Part shown: positions 23,982 to 32,386 of the stretch, piece after piece
How positions within the stretch are numbered: position 1 is the stretch's first letter
Layout: each line of letters begins with the position of its first letter
Origin: Lachnospiraceae bacterium
Lineage (GTDB): Bacteria > Bacillota > Clostridia > Lachnospirales > Lachnospiraceae
Assembly: GCA_017936885.1 (NCBI GenBank)
Contig: JAGBEO010000005.1
Coordinates: 1-64,000 of the forward strand
DNA: 64,000 nucleotides
Direction of reading: 5' to 3'
Program-made: the position numbers and the translations under genes
Notes under the pieces: model-generated
Databases searched by the model: none
The model's input: the letters and a program-made list of their open reading frames with translations, nothing else
What the model was told of the DNA's origin: nothing

Positions 23982-25277
23982 TTATAGCATCACCACCGCC
24001 TGGAACTTTTCCGAATCACAGGAGACGGCAAAATCGCCGCCGTATTTATCCACCACAGCCTTTACGTTCATAAGTCCAACACCATGCATTCCTCCACTGG
24101 AATCCAGAACAATGTTGTCCCTGATCTGTACCTTTTGCGCCACAGGGTTCTTTACGGAAAAGATCATCTTCCTGCCCTCCTGCACCAGCTTGATGTGTAT
24201 GACCGCTTTCCGTCCTGCTTTTACAACCTTCACGCATTCATAGATGGCATTGTCCAGCAGATTGGAAAACAGGATAACCGTTTGCTCCTCATCTAGCCGT
24301 ATCCCGCTCATGTCTCCCACCTTGAAAATCATTGATATCCCTTGTCCCTTTGCGGCATGGAATTTCTGGTTCAGGACTGCGTTCACGACAGGGTAGTTCG
24401 TATTAACCACAGACATCTCCACCGATATGCTCTCCGTTAGCCGCTCCGCAAGTGCGGCAGCGGCCTGCGTGTCGCCTTCCTTTAACAGCACCTGCATGGT
24501 TCTTATCTGGTTTTTATAGTCATGCATCTTCCTCCCCTGCCGCTCATAGACTGCCTGCATATCCCGGTAATGAGCGAGCTGGCTTTCCTTCTTCTGGTCT
24601 GTCAGTTCGCTTTCCCGCAGCAGTTCCCCTTTCACAAGGATGTCCTGCATCAGCACCATCACAAGAAAGTTTATCATAATCAGCCCTGCCGAAAGGAAAA
24701 GGTAGACAGCCTGCACCTTTTTCTCACTACTGTAACAGAAATACATGAGCAACATGGACGCCAGGGTGAACAGCGGCACTATGCCGAATTTCCGCCATTC
24801 CTTATGGGAAAGCGCACCGTAGCTGTTCTTCCCTTTCCATATTCTGCGGAGCACGAAAAGCAGAAAGACCCAGGCCAGTTTTGCGGGCAGCGACAAAAAG
24901 ACAAGTTTAGACGCATATGCCTCATCCTTGACCATCAGTATGTTTTCAGCCTGTAGTGAAAAAAGGTCTGTCAAAAACAGCAGCGAATAATTCAACACAG
25001 GAAAGAAAATGCACTGCCACCAGTTTGCCTTATAGAACACTTTGCAGAATATCATGTGTATCAAAACAATCAGAAAAACCTTAATCCCCATCGAATCAAG
25101 GTACTCTCCAAGGGACGCAACGTCCACGCAGATAAAATATAAAACAACATACCTGCACTTATCCAACCACCCCGTTCTTTTCCTCTCCATGAAGATATCA
25201 AAAAAATATATGCTCCCCCATGTCTCTATCGCCATGATGCAAAACGAAAGTAACCACGTTCCAATTTCCATAATCAC
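23982..25277 (-). CDS. AgrC-like GHKL sensor histidine kinase (HK2)
   Basis: 431 aa. The N-terminal ~215 residues form about six membrane helices, followed by a coiled coil. The H-box GRKMHDYKNQIRTM (near residue 250) carries the phospho-acceptor His. The GHKL domain has FSNLLDNAIYECVK and MHGVGLMNVKAVVDKYGG. The start overlaps the stop of RR2 by 4 bp. It is paralogous in layout to HK1, with H-G-I downstream as E-D-C are in cluster 1. No peptide-signal gene is seen nearby. Confidence 0.92.
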   Translation of the reverse strand: MIMEIGTWLLSFCIMAIETWGSIYFFDIFMERKRTGWLDKCRYVVLYFICVDVASLGEYLDSMGIKVFLIVLIHMIFCKVFYKANWWQCIFFPVLNYSLLFLTDLFSLQAENILMVKDEAYASKLVFLSLPAKLAWVFLLFVLRRIWKGKNSYGALSHKEWRKFGIVPLFTLASMLLMYFCYSSEKKVQAVYLFLSAGLIMINFLVMVLMQDILVKGELLRESELTDQKKESQLAHYRDMQAVYERQGRKMHDYKNQIRTMQVLLKEGDTQAAAALAERLTESISVEMSVVNTNYPVVNAVLNQKFHAAKGQGISMIFKVGDMSGIRLDEEQTVILFSNLLDNAIYECVKVVKAGRKAVIHIKLVQEGRKMIFSVKNPVAQKVQIRDNIVLDSSGGMHGVGLMNVKAVVDKYGGDFAVSCDSEKFQAVVML

Positions 25278-25969
25278 TCCGCCCCCTTAAACAATGTGTA
25301 CTGCTGCTTTACCTCCTGATACCTTGATTTCGGCACGGATATCTCCTTCCCCGTGGTAAGGATCATGACATAGCTGCTGATCTTCTCGATGTACTTCATG
25401 TTGATGAGGAAGCTCTGGTGTATCCGCACAAAGCCCATCCCCTTCAGGTCATCTTCCAGCTCGTCCATTTTCCTGTAGATGCTGAAAGTCTGTCCCTGCG
25501 TATAAAACACATTCTTATGTTTGCTCGTTTCGATATAGATGATGTCGTCCACCTTAAGGCGCATATTCCCCTCCACGAAGCTAAATTCCACCACCCGCTC
25601 CTCCTGCCATATTTCCCGCAGGATATCATCCATGCACTCCTGCAAGGTCTGTTCCAGATCATCTTTTAAAAGGAACCGGCTCGCCTTTACCTTGTACCCA
25701 TCCAGCGCATAGTTCACATAGGCAGTGACCAGCACGATATGTACCTTCGGGCATTCTGCCTTTATCTGCCTTGCCGCCTCCAAGCCATCCATGTCGTCCA
25801 TGTTAATGTCGAGGAACACGATACCGCACTCCCGTACATACCCCATATCTGCATAAAGCTCCTCGCCAGAGCCGTATTCCTTTATTTCAAAATCCTGATC
25901 GTAGGCTTCCAGCAGCGCTTTAAGTGCGCTGCGGTCATCATCCCGATCATCGCAGATTGCTATCTTCAT
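25274..25969 (-). CDS. LytTR response regulator (RR2)
   Basis: 231 aa. The receiver domain has CDDRDDD and phospho-acceptor Asp in VFLDINMDD; the conserved Lys is in FLLKDDLEQ. The LytTR domain has DIIYIETSKHKNVFYT and FVRIHQSFLINMKYI. GAGGG precedes a double ATG; the second (25969) has better spacing. It is the partner of HK2. Two TGCA-type half-sites with a 20-bp period lie ~75-110 bp upstream, with a TATAAT box between. Confidence 0.93.
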   Translation of the reverse strand: MKIAICDDRDDDRSALKALLEAYDQDFEIKEYGSGEELYADMGYVRECGIVFLDINMDDMDGLEAARQIKAECPKVHIVLVTAYVNYALDGYKVKASRFLLKDDLEQTLQECMDDILREIWQEERVVEFSFVEGNMRLKVDDIIYIETSKHKNVFYTQGQTFSIYRKMDELEDDLKGMGFVRIHQSFLINMKYIEKISSYVMILTTGKEISVPKSRYQEVKQQYTLFKGAE

Positions 25970-26041
25970 CATCTTTCCCTCAATTCTGAATTCCTTTCCA
26001 TTATAAATTATATCGGATTATGAGATTTCTTATCAAACGCC

Positions 26042-26080
26042 ATTGCACGAAACTCCCATAAATTGCATCAAACGACTATA
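26042..26080 (-). promoter_or_regulatory. LytTR-type direct-repeat operator before RR2
   Basis: TTGCACGAAACTCCCATAAA (26043) and TTGCATCAAACGACTATAAA (26063), a 20-bp period, matching the site before gene H. This suggests autoregulation of RR2-HK2 together with control of H-G-I. Confidence 0.55.
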
Positions 26081-26128
26081 AACACTGCAGGGCGGCACAT
26101 AACCGATATTGACTGTGCAAGCATATTA

Positions 26129-26192
26129 CCTCTAAGTTCCCTGCTTTCCAAGTAATTTCCGTTATCAGGCCGCCCGGCCTGCCTGCGGATTT
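26129..26192 (-). repeat. Conserved hairpin element upstream of TCS2 (copy 2)
   Basis: About 60 bp shared with 9181-9243. Here CAGGCC and GGCCTG pair perfectly around GGGC; in the other copy the same stem is kept through G-U pairs. The downstream part TGATAACGGAAATTACTTGG is identical. The 26193-26275 stretch holds nothing I can call. Confidence 0.6.
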
Positions 26193-26273
26193 GCCAAACA
26201 GGAGAGGAATTTTCTTTCTATCCCCCTTTGCACGGCATAATACTGGCAATTTTTGAAATGCAAAAAATGGGCG

Positions 26274-26312
26274 CAAAAAAACAAGAAATCTTTTTGGGAT
26301 TTCCTTTTTTGA
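26274..26312 (-). terminator. Terminator after the lipoprotein gene
   Basis: GAAATC (26285-26290) pairs with GATTTC (26298-26303). T-runs flank the stem on both strands, so it is probably bidirectional. It lies 70 bp after the stop codon at 26381. Confidence 0.6.
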
Positions 26313-26380
26313 CTGCCTCTGGCGGCGGTTATTCAGTTTTTAACTGGCTACAATTCTACAAAGTGAAATGGAACAAAATT

Positions 26381-27376
26381 TTAATTTTGATTCGCCAATT
26401 TATTAATATAGTTTCCAATATCATTTGAAATGGAATAAAAAATCTCCATATCATCAATATCTTCTGAACAACTTGGAATAACATCTTGTATATAGTATTG
26501 ATTTTGAGCTTCAAATAATATCAATTTTTCATTTTCAACCAGATTTTTCTCTCTTGTATGCCGCTCCAGTTGATAAATCGTTATTTCACATATGTTACTT
26601 TTTTCTTCGGGCAGACATTCAATTTCCAACCATGTTTCACGTTTTATCTGATTATAAAAATCTGCTATTTTTTCTAAATCCGTCATTGTCCAGACAATAT
26701 TTAAATCTTGGTCGAAAATTTCTATTTTTTGCTCTTTTGAAACATTTGCAAGTTCATCTGCATTGTATAGCTGATTACCTCCCTCATTTTCCGATTTTAA
26801 GATTTTATCTTGCTCCTTTAAAACAGTTTCACCTTCATTTTCTACATCAAAGTTATTTATACCCCATGAAGCGAAAATATCATTTTTGTCTAAAATATCG
26901 GATCCTTTTCTTGCCAGTTCCATTATATATTCTCCTGCTGATGTTGGAATACGGCAATACGAAGAATCACTTTCAAAAACGGATTCAATGTAAAAATCTC
27001 CGTTATCCTCGTAAAGAATGTCTTTTCCTATACTAATTTCAGGCATCCCTTTTTCCTTCCAAAATTCATCTGCTATTTTTTCATAAGAAGTAATTGTATA
27101 TTGCAATTTTGCCTGCATTGGAATTTCATTTACGTATTCCCATTCTTCAATTTTTTCATTTTGAATAAATACAATGATTGCATTTGGTTCGACAACTTGG
27201 CAAAGCACAATTTCTTCCGGAGACGCAATCTCAAATAATTGTTCTTCTGATATTTCTTCAGCATTTACCGTTGTTTCCGCACCTGAATATGATTTTACAA
27301 TCCCGCATCCTGTAAACAGACAAATACAACCTGCTGCTACAATAGACCTTATAAAATTTTTATATACTTTCCTCAC
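26381..27376 (-). CDS. Lipoprotein of unknown function
   Basis: 331 aa. The signal MRKVYKNFIRSIVAAGCICL, then FTGC, gives a lipobox, so it is anchored outside the membrane. The mature part is acidic with no transmembrane segment. Recognisable pieces are SYEKIADEFWKEKGMPEISI and an Ile/Glu-rich C-terminus. No family is recognised. It is not similar by eye to the lipoprotein at 12924-14033 beyond the lipobox. It lies downstream of the HTH-TPR regulator gene with a ~40-bp gap and may share its promoter. Confidence 0.75.
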   Translation of the reverse strand: MRKVYKNFIRSIVAAGCICLFTGCGIVKSYSGAETTVNAEEISEEQLFEIASPEEIVLCQVVEPNAIIVFIQNEKIEEWEYVNEIPMQAKLQYTITSYEKIADEFWKEKGMPEISIGKDILYEDNGDFYIESVFESDSSYCRIPTSAGEYIMELARKGSDILDKNDIFASWGINNFDVENEGETVLKEQDKILKSENEGGNQLYNADELANVSKEQKIEIFDQDLNIVWTMTDLEKIADFYNQIKRETWLEIECLPEEKSNICEITIYQLERHTREKNLVENEKLILFEAQNQYYIQDVIPSCSEDIDDMEIFYSISNDIGNYINKLANQN

Positions 27377-27418
27377 GCTATGTCTCCTCCTGATTGGCCG
27401 CTCTGTTACTTGGGTTAA

Positions 27419-28528
27419 TTATATCATTCCATTCGTTTTTTCTATATCCTTTCTTATCTCAGCCCAAATAGCTGGGAGTTGCGGTACAAACTCTGCATCA
27501 GTCATTACCCTTCGCTCTGCAGCTTCCATAGCAGTCCTTCCGAAGTTGTCATAGTGGGTCTGATTCGTAATTCCCATTTCTGCAAACAATTTTGATTCGC
27601 AGATTTTGCTGCTGTCCACCCCATCAAACCGGGCGGCTTGTTTTGCAGCCTTTGTTAGATAGTCACGAGCCGATCCCAGATCTCCCATGGCACAACATGT
27701 TTCTGCACAAAGTACAAGAAGAACACAATCATACTTGTCAAACCAAGTAGTAGTTTCAGGGGGATACCCCGGTCGTAATGTACTGCGTAACCATTCGATG
27801 CAGGCAACAGTGGTTTTGTAATCACGTTTCTGAAAAAAAACATTGGCATAGCCCATCATAATCGCATCCAGGTCATCCAAGCTCTGTGTGAACGCCTTGC
27901 CAAGATACACTATAGCTTCCTCTGGCTGGTGGTGACAGTCAGCCAGGACCATTCCGATCATCGCGTTATTGCTCCCGCATACATTATATTTTTTCAGCAT
28001 ATCCACACAGATGTCCGCGTGACCGAGCGATAAATGGAGCCGAGCCATTTGGCGGCGGATCGACAACTCACTAATGGTTTCATCCGTGTTTTGCTCAATC
28101 AGTCTGCAGGCCATATCAAAAAGTTCCAGTGCGCGGAAAGAAGCTTTTTGGTCTTTTTGTTTATAGCCTTTTTCAGAGTAGATAACTGCACTCTGATACA
28201 CGATGTCAAAACAATTTGGATACTTCTTTAATGCCTTTTCTGATTCAATAACCCCTTCATCATATTGCGCTCCTTGGCGATAAACAATGATCCTGTCAAG
28301 TGCCGCGCCCATACTACCATTACGCCACTCATATCCCAGTAAAACATCTGTGGATACTTCAAACAGATCTGCCAGTTCAATAATTAGGTTCAAATCTGGA
28401 TTTGATTGTTGAGATTCCCATTTATAAACAGCGCCAACCGTAACTCCCATCGCCTCCGCAAGTTGCTCTTGCGTCATCTTCCGTTCCTTTCGGAACGTTT
28501 TAATATTTTCGGCAAGCCTCGATTTCAT
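27419..28528 (-). CDS. XRE HTH regulator with TPR-like C-terminus
   Basis: 369 aa. Residues ~1-65 are a Cro/CI-type HTH (KTFRKERKMTQEQLAEAMGV, then AVYKWESQQSNPDLNLIIEL). The remaining 300 residues are paired helices of TPR type (EGVIESEKALKKYPNCFDIV, then ALELFDMACRLIEQN), as in Rgg/PlcR-like or Xre-TPR peptide-responsive regulators. GGAAGG precedes the ATG at 28528. A possible operator with ACCATTAG...CTAATGGT lies upstream. It may sense a peptide and control the lipoprotein downstream. Confidence 0.85.
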   Translation of the reverse strand: MKSRLAENIKTFRKERKMTQEQLAEAMGVTVGAVYKWESQQSNPDLNLIIELADLFEVSTDVLLGYEWRNGSMGAALDRIIVYRQGAQYDEGVIESEKALKKYPNCFDIVYQSAVIYSEKGYKQKDQKASFRALELFDMACRLIEQNTDETISELSIRRQMARLHLSLGHADICVDMLKKYNVCGSNNAMIGMVLADCHHQPEEAIVYLGKAFTQSLDDLDAIMMGYANVFFQKRDYKTTVACIEWLRSTLRPGYPPETTTWFDKYDCVLLVLCAETCCAMGDLGSARDYLTKAAKQAARFDGVDSSKICESKLFAEMGITNQTHYDNFGRTAMEAAERRVMTDAEFVPQLPAIWAEIRKDIEKTNGMI

Positions 28529-28570
28529 ATCTATTTCCTTCCATTTTTGATGATTTGACACCATCATTTT

Positions 28571-28606
28571 ACCATTAGCTATAATCTTAACAAACACCCT
28601 AATGGT
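28571..28606 (-). promoter_or_regulatory. Inverted repeat before the HTH-TPR gene
   Basis: ACCATTAG (28571-28578) and CTAATGGT (28599-28606) are inverted and spaced 20 bp. A related ACCACTAGTG lies at 28630. It is a candidate operator for autoregulation. Confidence 0.35.
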
Positions 28607-28701
28607 ATGAGTAGCGAAAAAATTTTTATACCACTAGTGTTAGTTTCACATATTTTTCTTGGTATAATTCAAAAGAGAGCCAATACAACTCCCTTCTCTT
28701 A

Positions 28702-28868
28702 TTATTCCATCTCCCTGAACGTGCCAGCCATTCCTCCAACAAGGCTCCACTGGCGCTGCATATAGGATTTCAGATTTTCCGTGCTTTGCCGATAAGCCTC
28801 ACAAGCTATTAATGGATTCCATTCTTTCCTATTACTTCGGCAGAAAGCCGTTCCTGCCAAAGTAATAG
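28702..28868 (-). pseudogene. C-terminal fragment of an unidentified protein
   Basis: An open frame reading AITLAGTAFCRSNRKEWNPL, then ACEAYRQSTENLKSYMQRQW and a stop at 28702. It has no start codon with a ribosome site; upstream it runs into AT-rich sequence. Protein-like composition and a clean end suggest a real gene tail left beside the iteron repeat. The parent family is not recognised. The rest of 28529-28949 holds only promoter-like AT-rich DNA. Confidence 0.35.
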
Positions 28869-28949
28869 CATCTACTGAATTATACCATAGTAATTTTCTA
28901 TTTTTTACCCAATAGCACGAAACAGCTATTTTTCGGAAATGAAAAGCAA

Positions 28950-29395
28950 AAAAGAGCCATCGAACAGCCCCTTTTCACGCTTGATCAATATTTCATTCTC
29001 TTTTTGCTATTTTTCTGTATACTATCACGAAAACTACTTATACAATCACGGAAACCCTTATATTATCACGAAAACTCATAGACAGTTTCCGTGTTCGTAT
29101 AAGGTTTTTGCCTGATAGTACCGCAGTTTCCGTGTTTGTATCCGAGTTTCCGTGATAGTATCCGACTTTTGCCTACGAGTATAAACTATCAGGCAAAAGA
29201 ACCCCAGAACAACCGTTCGCACTCTCACTAATGTAAAAATGCCCTCAAAAGCACACAAAAATAATGTAACTTTCAGACCTATGTACTGCCAAGAATGCCG
29301 TATTTACGGGATTTGTGGGATTTGTGGGATTTCCGCAACTTTATCCACCGGAAACTAAGACACCCCCTGGGCACTAGAGTCATCTCTTCTAGTTT
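28950..29395. repeat. Iteron-array repeat, copy 2 (left boundary of cargo 2)
   Basis: Second copy of the block at 9288-9705. Forward units TATACTATCACGAAAAC (29028), TATACAATCACGGAAAC and TATATTATCACGAAAAC are followed by reversed units (GTTTCCGTGTTCGTATA, TTTTTGCCTGATAGTA, GTTTCCGTGTTTGTATC, GTTTCCGTGATAGTATC, CTTTTGCCTACGAGTATA). The same closing hairpin (CTTTTGCCT/AGGCAAAAG) and tail follow. Single-base changes between copies keep the unit length and order. Confidence 0.75.
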
Positions 29396-29436
29396 CATCC
29401 TAAAATGTTTATTCTAAGAAATCTTAAAAGAACCTT

Positions 29437-30498
29437 TTATGTATTTATTATCTCTATCTTACTTAAATACTTGCTATCATTTGAGTAAATTTCATTAGCG
29501 CAATTATTAGCAAGTTTTTGGTTGCAACTTTTAACCATTGTAACAAGCTCTTGCTCTAATTCCAAATGTACATTGCGATTTATTTTCGCTATTTCACTAT
29601 ATTTAGGGGCTACCATCAATCCAACGGCAATTCTTGGCGAAATTGGATAATGAAATATAGTCGCTTTATCCATTCTAGTTCCTGTTAAATTAACAATAGG
29701 CGTGTCACCTGTAATAAAGGGCACATCTGTTTTATTTTCATATAATAACATTCCTGTACTAAAATGCATGGTTATATTTAATGCCATACGTTCTGCAAAA
29801 TACATCGCTACCATATTCACATAAAAATTTGTATCTAAATCTTTTAGTTCGTCTTTCTCTTTTTTCAGTTCATCAAAATTGGATGCTAAATTATCATGAA
29901 TTCTTGGTGAACGAAAATATTGCATACAAAAAAATTTATGAAATTCATACTTTAAATCATTTTCCTCCAAACCATCTTCCAAAAACTCATTTACCATATT
30001 CAAAATCTCTTCATCCGAATACGGGCTTTCTTGGTATAGAACAGTATCTATCACACACTTGTGAAGATTATCCAAAATATTTTGTCTTTTACTATCCTTA
30101 TAAAAAGAAAAATCTCCATTGGATAACTTATCAAGAAATTTCCACTTATTATCTATATCTTCATATGAACACATTACCTGTTTCTCAATATAATCTCTTT
30201 GTTCTGCCGCTCCTGAAAATGCCTTGGGATCAATTCCAAGTTCAAAATGCTCCTTTCTCTGCATATATGAAAGAAATTGCTGTAAAACAATTTTGTCTTT
30301 TTCCTGAAAGCCTGTTACATCATAATAATATTTTTCAAAACCAATCTTTTCAAGTTCACGAAATTCTATACGTTTTTGATTCCCTCGTAACATCTTACGC
30401 ATAACATACAATCTACCTTTATACCTATCCCCAGTATCTGTCCACCTTGTAAGATATTCTCGCCAAATGTAATGCTGTTTTTTTACTGTACTTCCCAT
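29437..30498 (-). CDS. DUF4238-like protein
   Basis: 353 aa, soluble. Near the N-terminus KKQHYIWREYLTRWTDTG is the typical start (K.HY.P..YL..F). Later FFCMQYFRSPRIHDNL and, in the C-terminal third, VPFITGDTPIVNLTG are recurrent motifs of DUF4238. The biochemical role is unknown; members are often seen in variable islands and near defence genes. It is the leftmost gene of cargo 2, directly inside the iteron repeat. The start at 30498 is the first ATG, preceded by a modest GAGGAAAT. Confidence 0.7.
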   Translation of the reverse strand: MGSTVKKQHYIWREYLTRWTDTGDRYKGRLYVMRKMLRGNQKRIEFRELEKIGFEKYYYDVTGFQEKDKIVLQQFLSYMQRKEHFELGIDPKAFSGAAEQRDYIEKQVMCSYEDIDNKWKFLDKLSNGDFSFYKDSKRQNILDNLHKCVIDTVLYQESPYSDEEILNMVNEFLEDGLEENDLKYEFHKFFCMQYFRSPRIHDNLASNFDELKKEKDELKDLDTNFYVNMVAMYFAERMALNITMHFSTGMLLYENKTDVPFITGDTPIVNLTGTRMDKATIFHYPISPRIAVGLMVAPKYSEIAKINRNVHLELEQELVTMVKSCNQKLANNCANEIYSNDSKYLSKIEIINT

Positions 30499-30597
30499 AA
30501 CATTTCCTCTTCAAATCCTATAAACTATCACGTAAAAGTTGCCCAATTTCAACAATATTTACAAACCTATCAACAAAAACTAGTGCTTTCAACAACT

Positions 30598-31962
30598 CTA
30601 TATGCTTTTATTCAATTTCCAAATAAAATAACCATTATTTTCTTTTACTTGATTTAAATACTTTATATAATCAACGCTCCCTTTTGTAATCGCACCTGCT
30701 GCCCCTATCAATGTAAGTCCTCCTGTAAAATAACTTGTTACCAGACTTCCTGTTAATAGTACTGCATCCAGACCTAATGTTCGGGCTATTTTTTTGTACT
30801 CTTTATTTACCTCTGCAACATTAATCGTATTCAGCTCATATGAAACACGTTGCAACTCTTTAGCCAAAGTCTCTTTATCATCTATATTTCGTAATTCGAT
30901 AAGTTTTGCATTAAGTGAAGTTCTAAAATTGTGAAATGCCTCCCCATTATCATATCGAATGCTAATTAAATCCTGAAGTGCAATCTTATTAACAACAGGA
31001 AGTTCTAAATTCATAGACAAATTTACCAAATCAATATCAACACTTTTTTTAGCCAAAGTTTTATTTAGCAATTCCGCAGTAAATTTAGTTTTTGCAAGAT
31101 ACATACATTGCATTTCTTTCGCAAGCATAACTTCTCTAAATGTTTTTCTAAATTCTCCAATTGCCGCTTGATTTATTGATTGACTAACCCATGCTCTAAA
31201 ACTCGATTCACTTATAGTATCAGGAATATACTGACACACTTCAAACCTGCCAGTTGCCTCATCAAAATTTGCTTTCTGCATTTGCATAAACTGAAAAATA
31301 TGTCCATGCCTTTTATCTTCATCATCAAAGTCAACGGCTATTGTTGTTCCAAGTTGTAATTTTTCATCTAAACTATAGGTCATTTTCCCATCGTTAATAT
31401 GTACATTATTAACCCGAACTCTATCATAAAAAAATTGATACAATTCCGTAGATAACTCAGATGCAAACCCATCTTTTGAATATAGTATTGGTAATTCCCT
31501 TGGTGCTTCCTGTAAAAGTGCAATTGGTACATATTTTATAAATTGTGTCGCTACTAATGGAGTACTCCACTTCATATATTTCGCAACATATGCCAATTTT
31601 CTTCTATTTATATTTTTCTCCATATCAAGATGCATTAATTCTCTTATAGGCATTTGAGAAGTATTTTCATGTAATGCAATCTCAAAAATCGGATCAGAGA
31701 TAATCACTTTATCCAAATACAGTGCTAACTGCTTAAGAAGCTGCTCGTCTGGCAAATCGTCAATAGCTTCTATAGATATATTCATTTCGTTTCCCTTTTG
31801 TACTTCCGAGACAATTTGAACAAAATTATGTTCTATATAATCATGGTATTTATTTAATTCTAAAACAAGCTCTTTTTCCGGTACTATTCTATATTCATCA
31901 TCAATATATCTTTCATCAAACAAAAAACTACTTGTCAAGAAATCAAATGCTATATTCGCCAT
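30598..31962 (-). CDS. 454-aa unknown protein with a C-terminal hydrophobic hairpin
   Basis: Mostly soluble and acidic (residues 1-395). It then has two short hydrophobic stretches (about 400-430, DAVLLTGSLVTSYFTGGLTL and IGAAGAI) and a basic tail (KENNGYFIWKLNKSI). Such an end could insert into or perforate a membrane. No enzyme motif is seen. AGGAGACATAGAT precedes the ATG at 31962. It is co-oriented with the DUF4238-like gene 100 bp downstream, and both form the cargo between the iteron repeat and the 205-bp repeat. The family is unknown; a defence-effector role is only a guess. Confidence 0.65.
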   Translation of the reverse strand: MANIAFDFLTSSFLFDERYIDDEYRIVPEKELVLELNKYHDYIEHNFVQIVSEVQKGNEMNISIEAIDDLPDEQLLKQLALYLDKVIISDPIFEIALHENTSQMPIRELMHLDMEKNINRRKLAYVAKYMKWSTPLVATQFIKYVPIALLQEAPRELPILYSKDGFASELSTELYQFFYDRVRVNNVHINDGKMTYSLDEKLQLGTTIAVDFDDEDKRHGHIFQFMQMQKANFDEATGRFEVCQYIPDTISESSFRAWVSQSINQAAIGEFRKTFREVMLAKEMQCMYLAKTKFTAELLNKTLAKKSVDIDLVNLSMNLELPVVNKIALQDLISIRYDNGEAFHNFRTSLNAKLIELRNIDDKETLAKELQRVSYELNTINVAEVNKEYKKIARTLGLDAVLLTGSLVTSYFTGGLTLIGAAGAITKGSVDYIKYLNQVKENNGYFIWKLNKSI

Positions 31963-32140
31963 ATCTATGTCTCCTATTAAAACCTTCTATTCTTACCTTG
32001 CATCCGACATATAATAATTTCATCTAAATTCCTGTATTTTTGCCACATGATTACTCCCTCAATTCTTATAATCTCTCTACTTACGATGTTCCTATCATAT
32101 AAAAAATTTTGTTCTCTATTTTATATATAGAATACCATAA

Positions 32141-32345
32141 ACTACAAATTCCGCAAACCTTTTAGCGAAACTCCAAACAATCTGGCAAAACCCATATAAT
32201 TTGGCAAAAGCCGGAGGTTTTGCTAAATTGTGTGCTTTTATCCCCAATCGCAATACTATCAGCCACCTTCCAAAACCACCAAAAAAGAGGTCCACCAGTC
32301 AGTCTGATGAACCCCTCTATACTTAAAACTCTTTGATTTTAAGCC
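32141..32345. repeat. ~205-bp boundary repeat, copy 2
   Basis: Copy of 12551-12755: units AAACAATCTGGCAAAAC and ATATAATTTGGCAAAAG and a reversed GTTTTGCTAAATTGTGT, followed by the terminator GAGGGGTTCA...TGGACCTC-TTTT on the minus strand. The terminator would end the 454-aa/DUF4238 side's upstream neighbour ppdK, which is also on the minus strand. Confidence 0.75.
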
Positions 32346-32386
32346 ATTTTTACAAACTTTTGCTAAATTGTTCCAAACCCCAAAAG

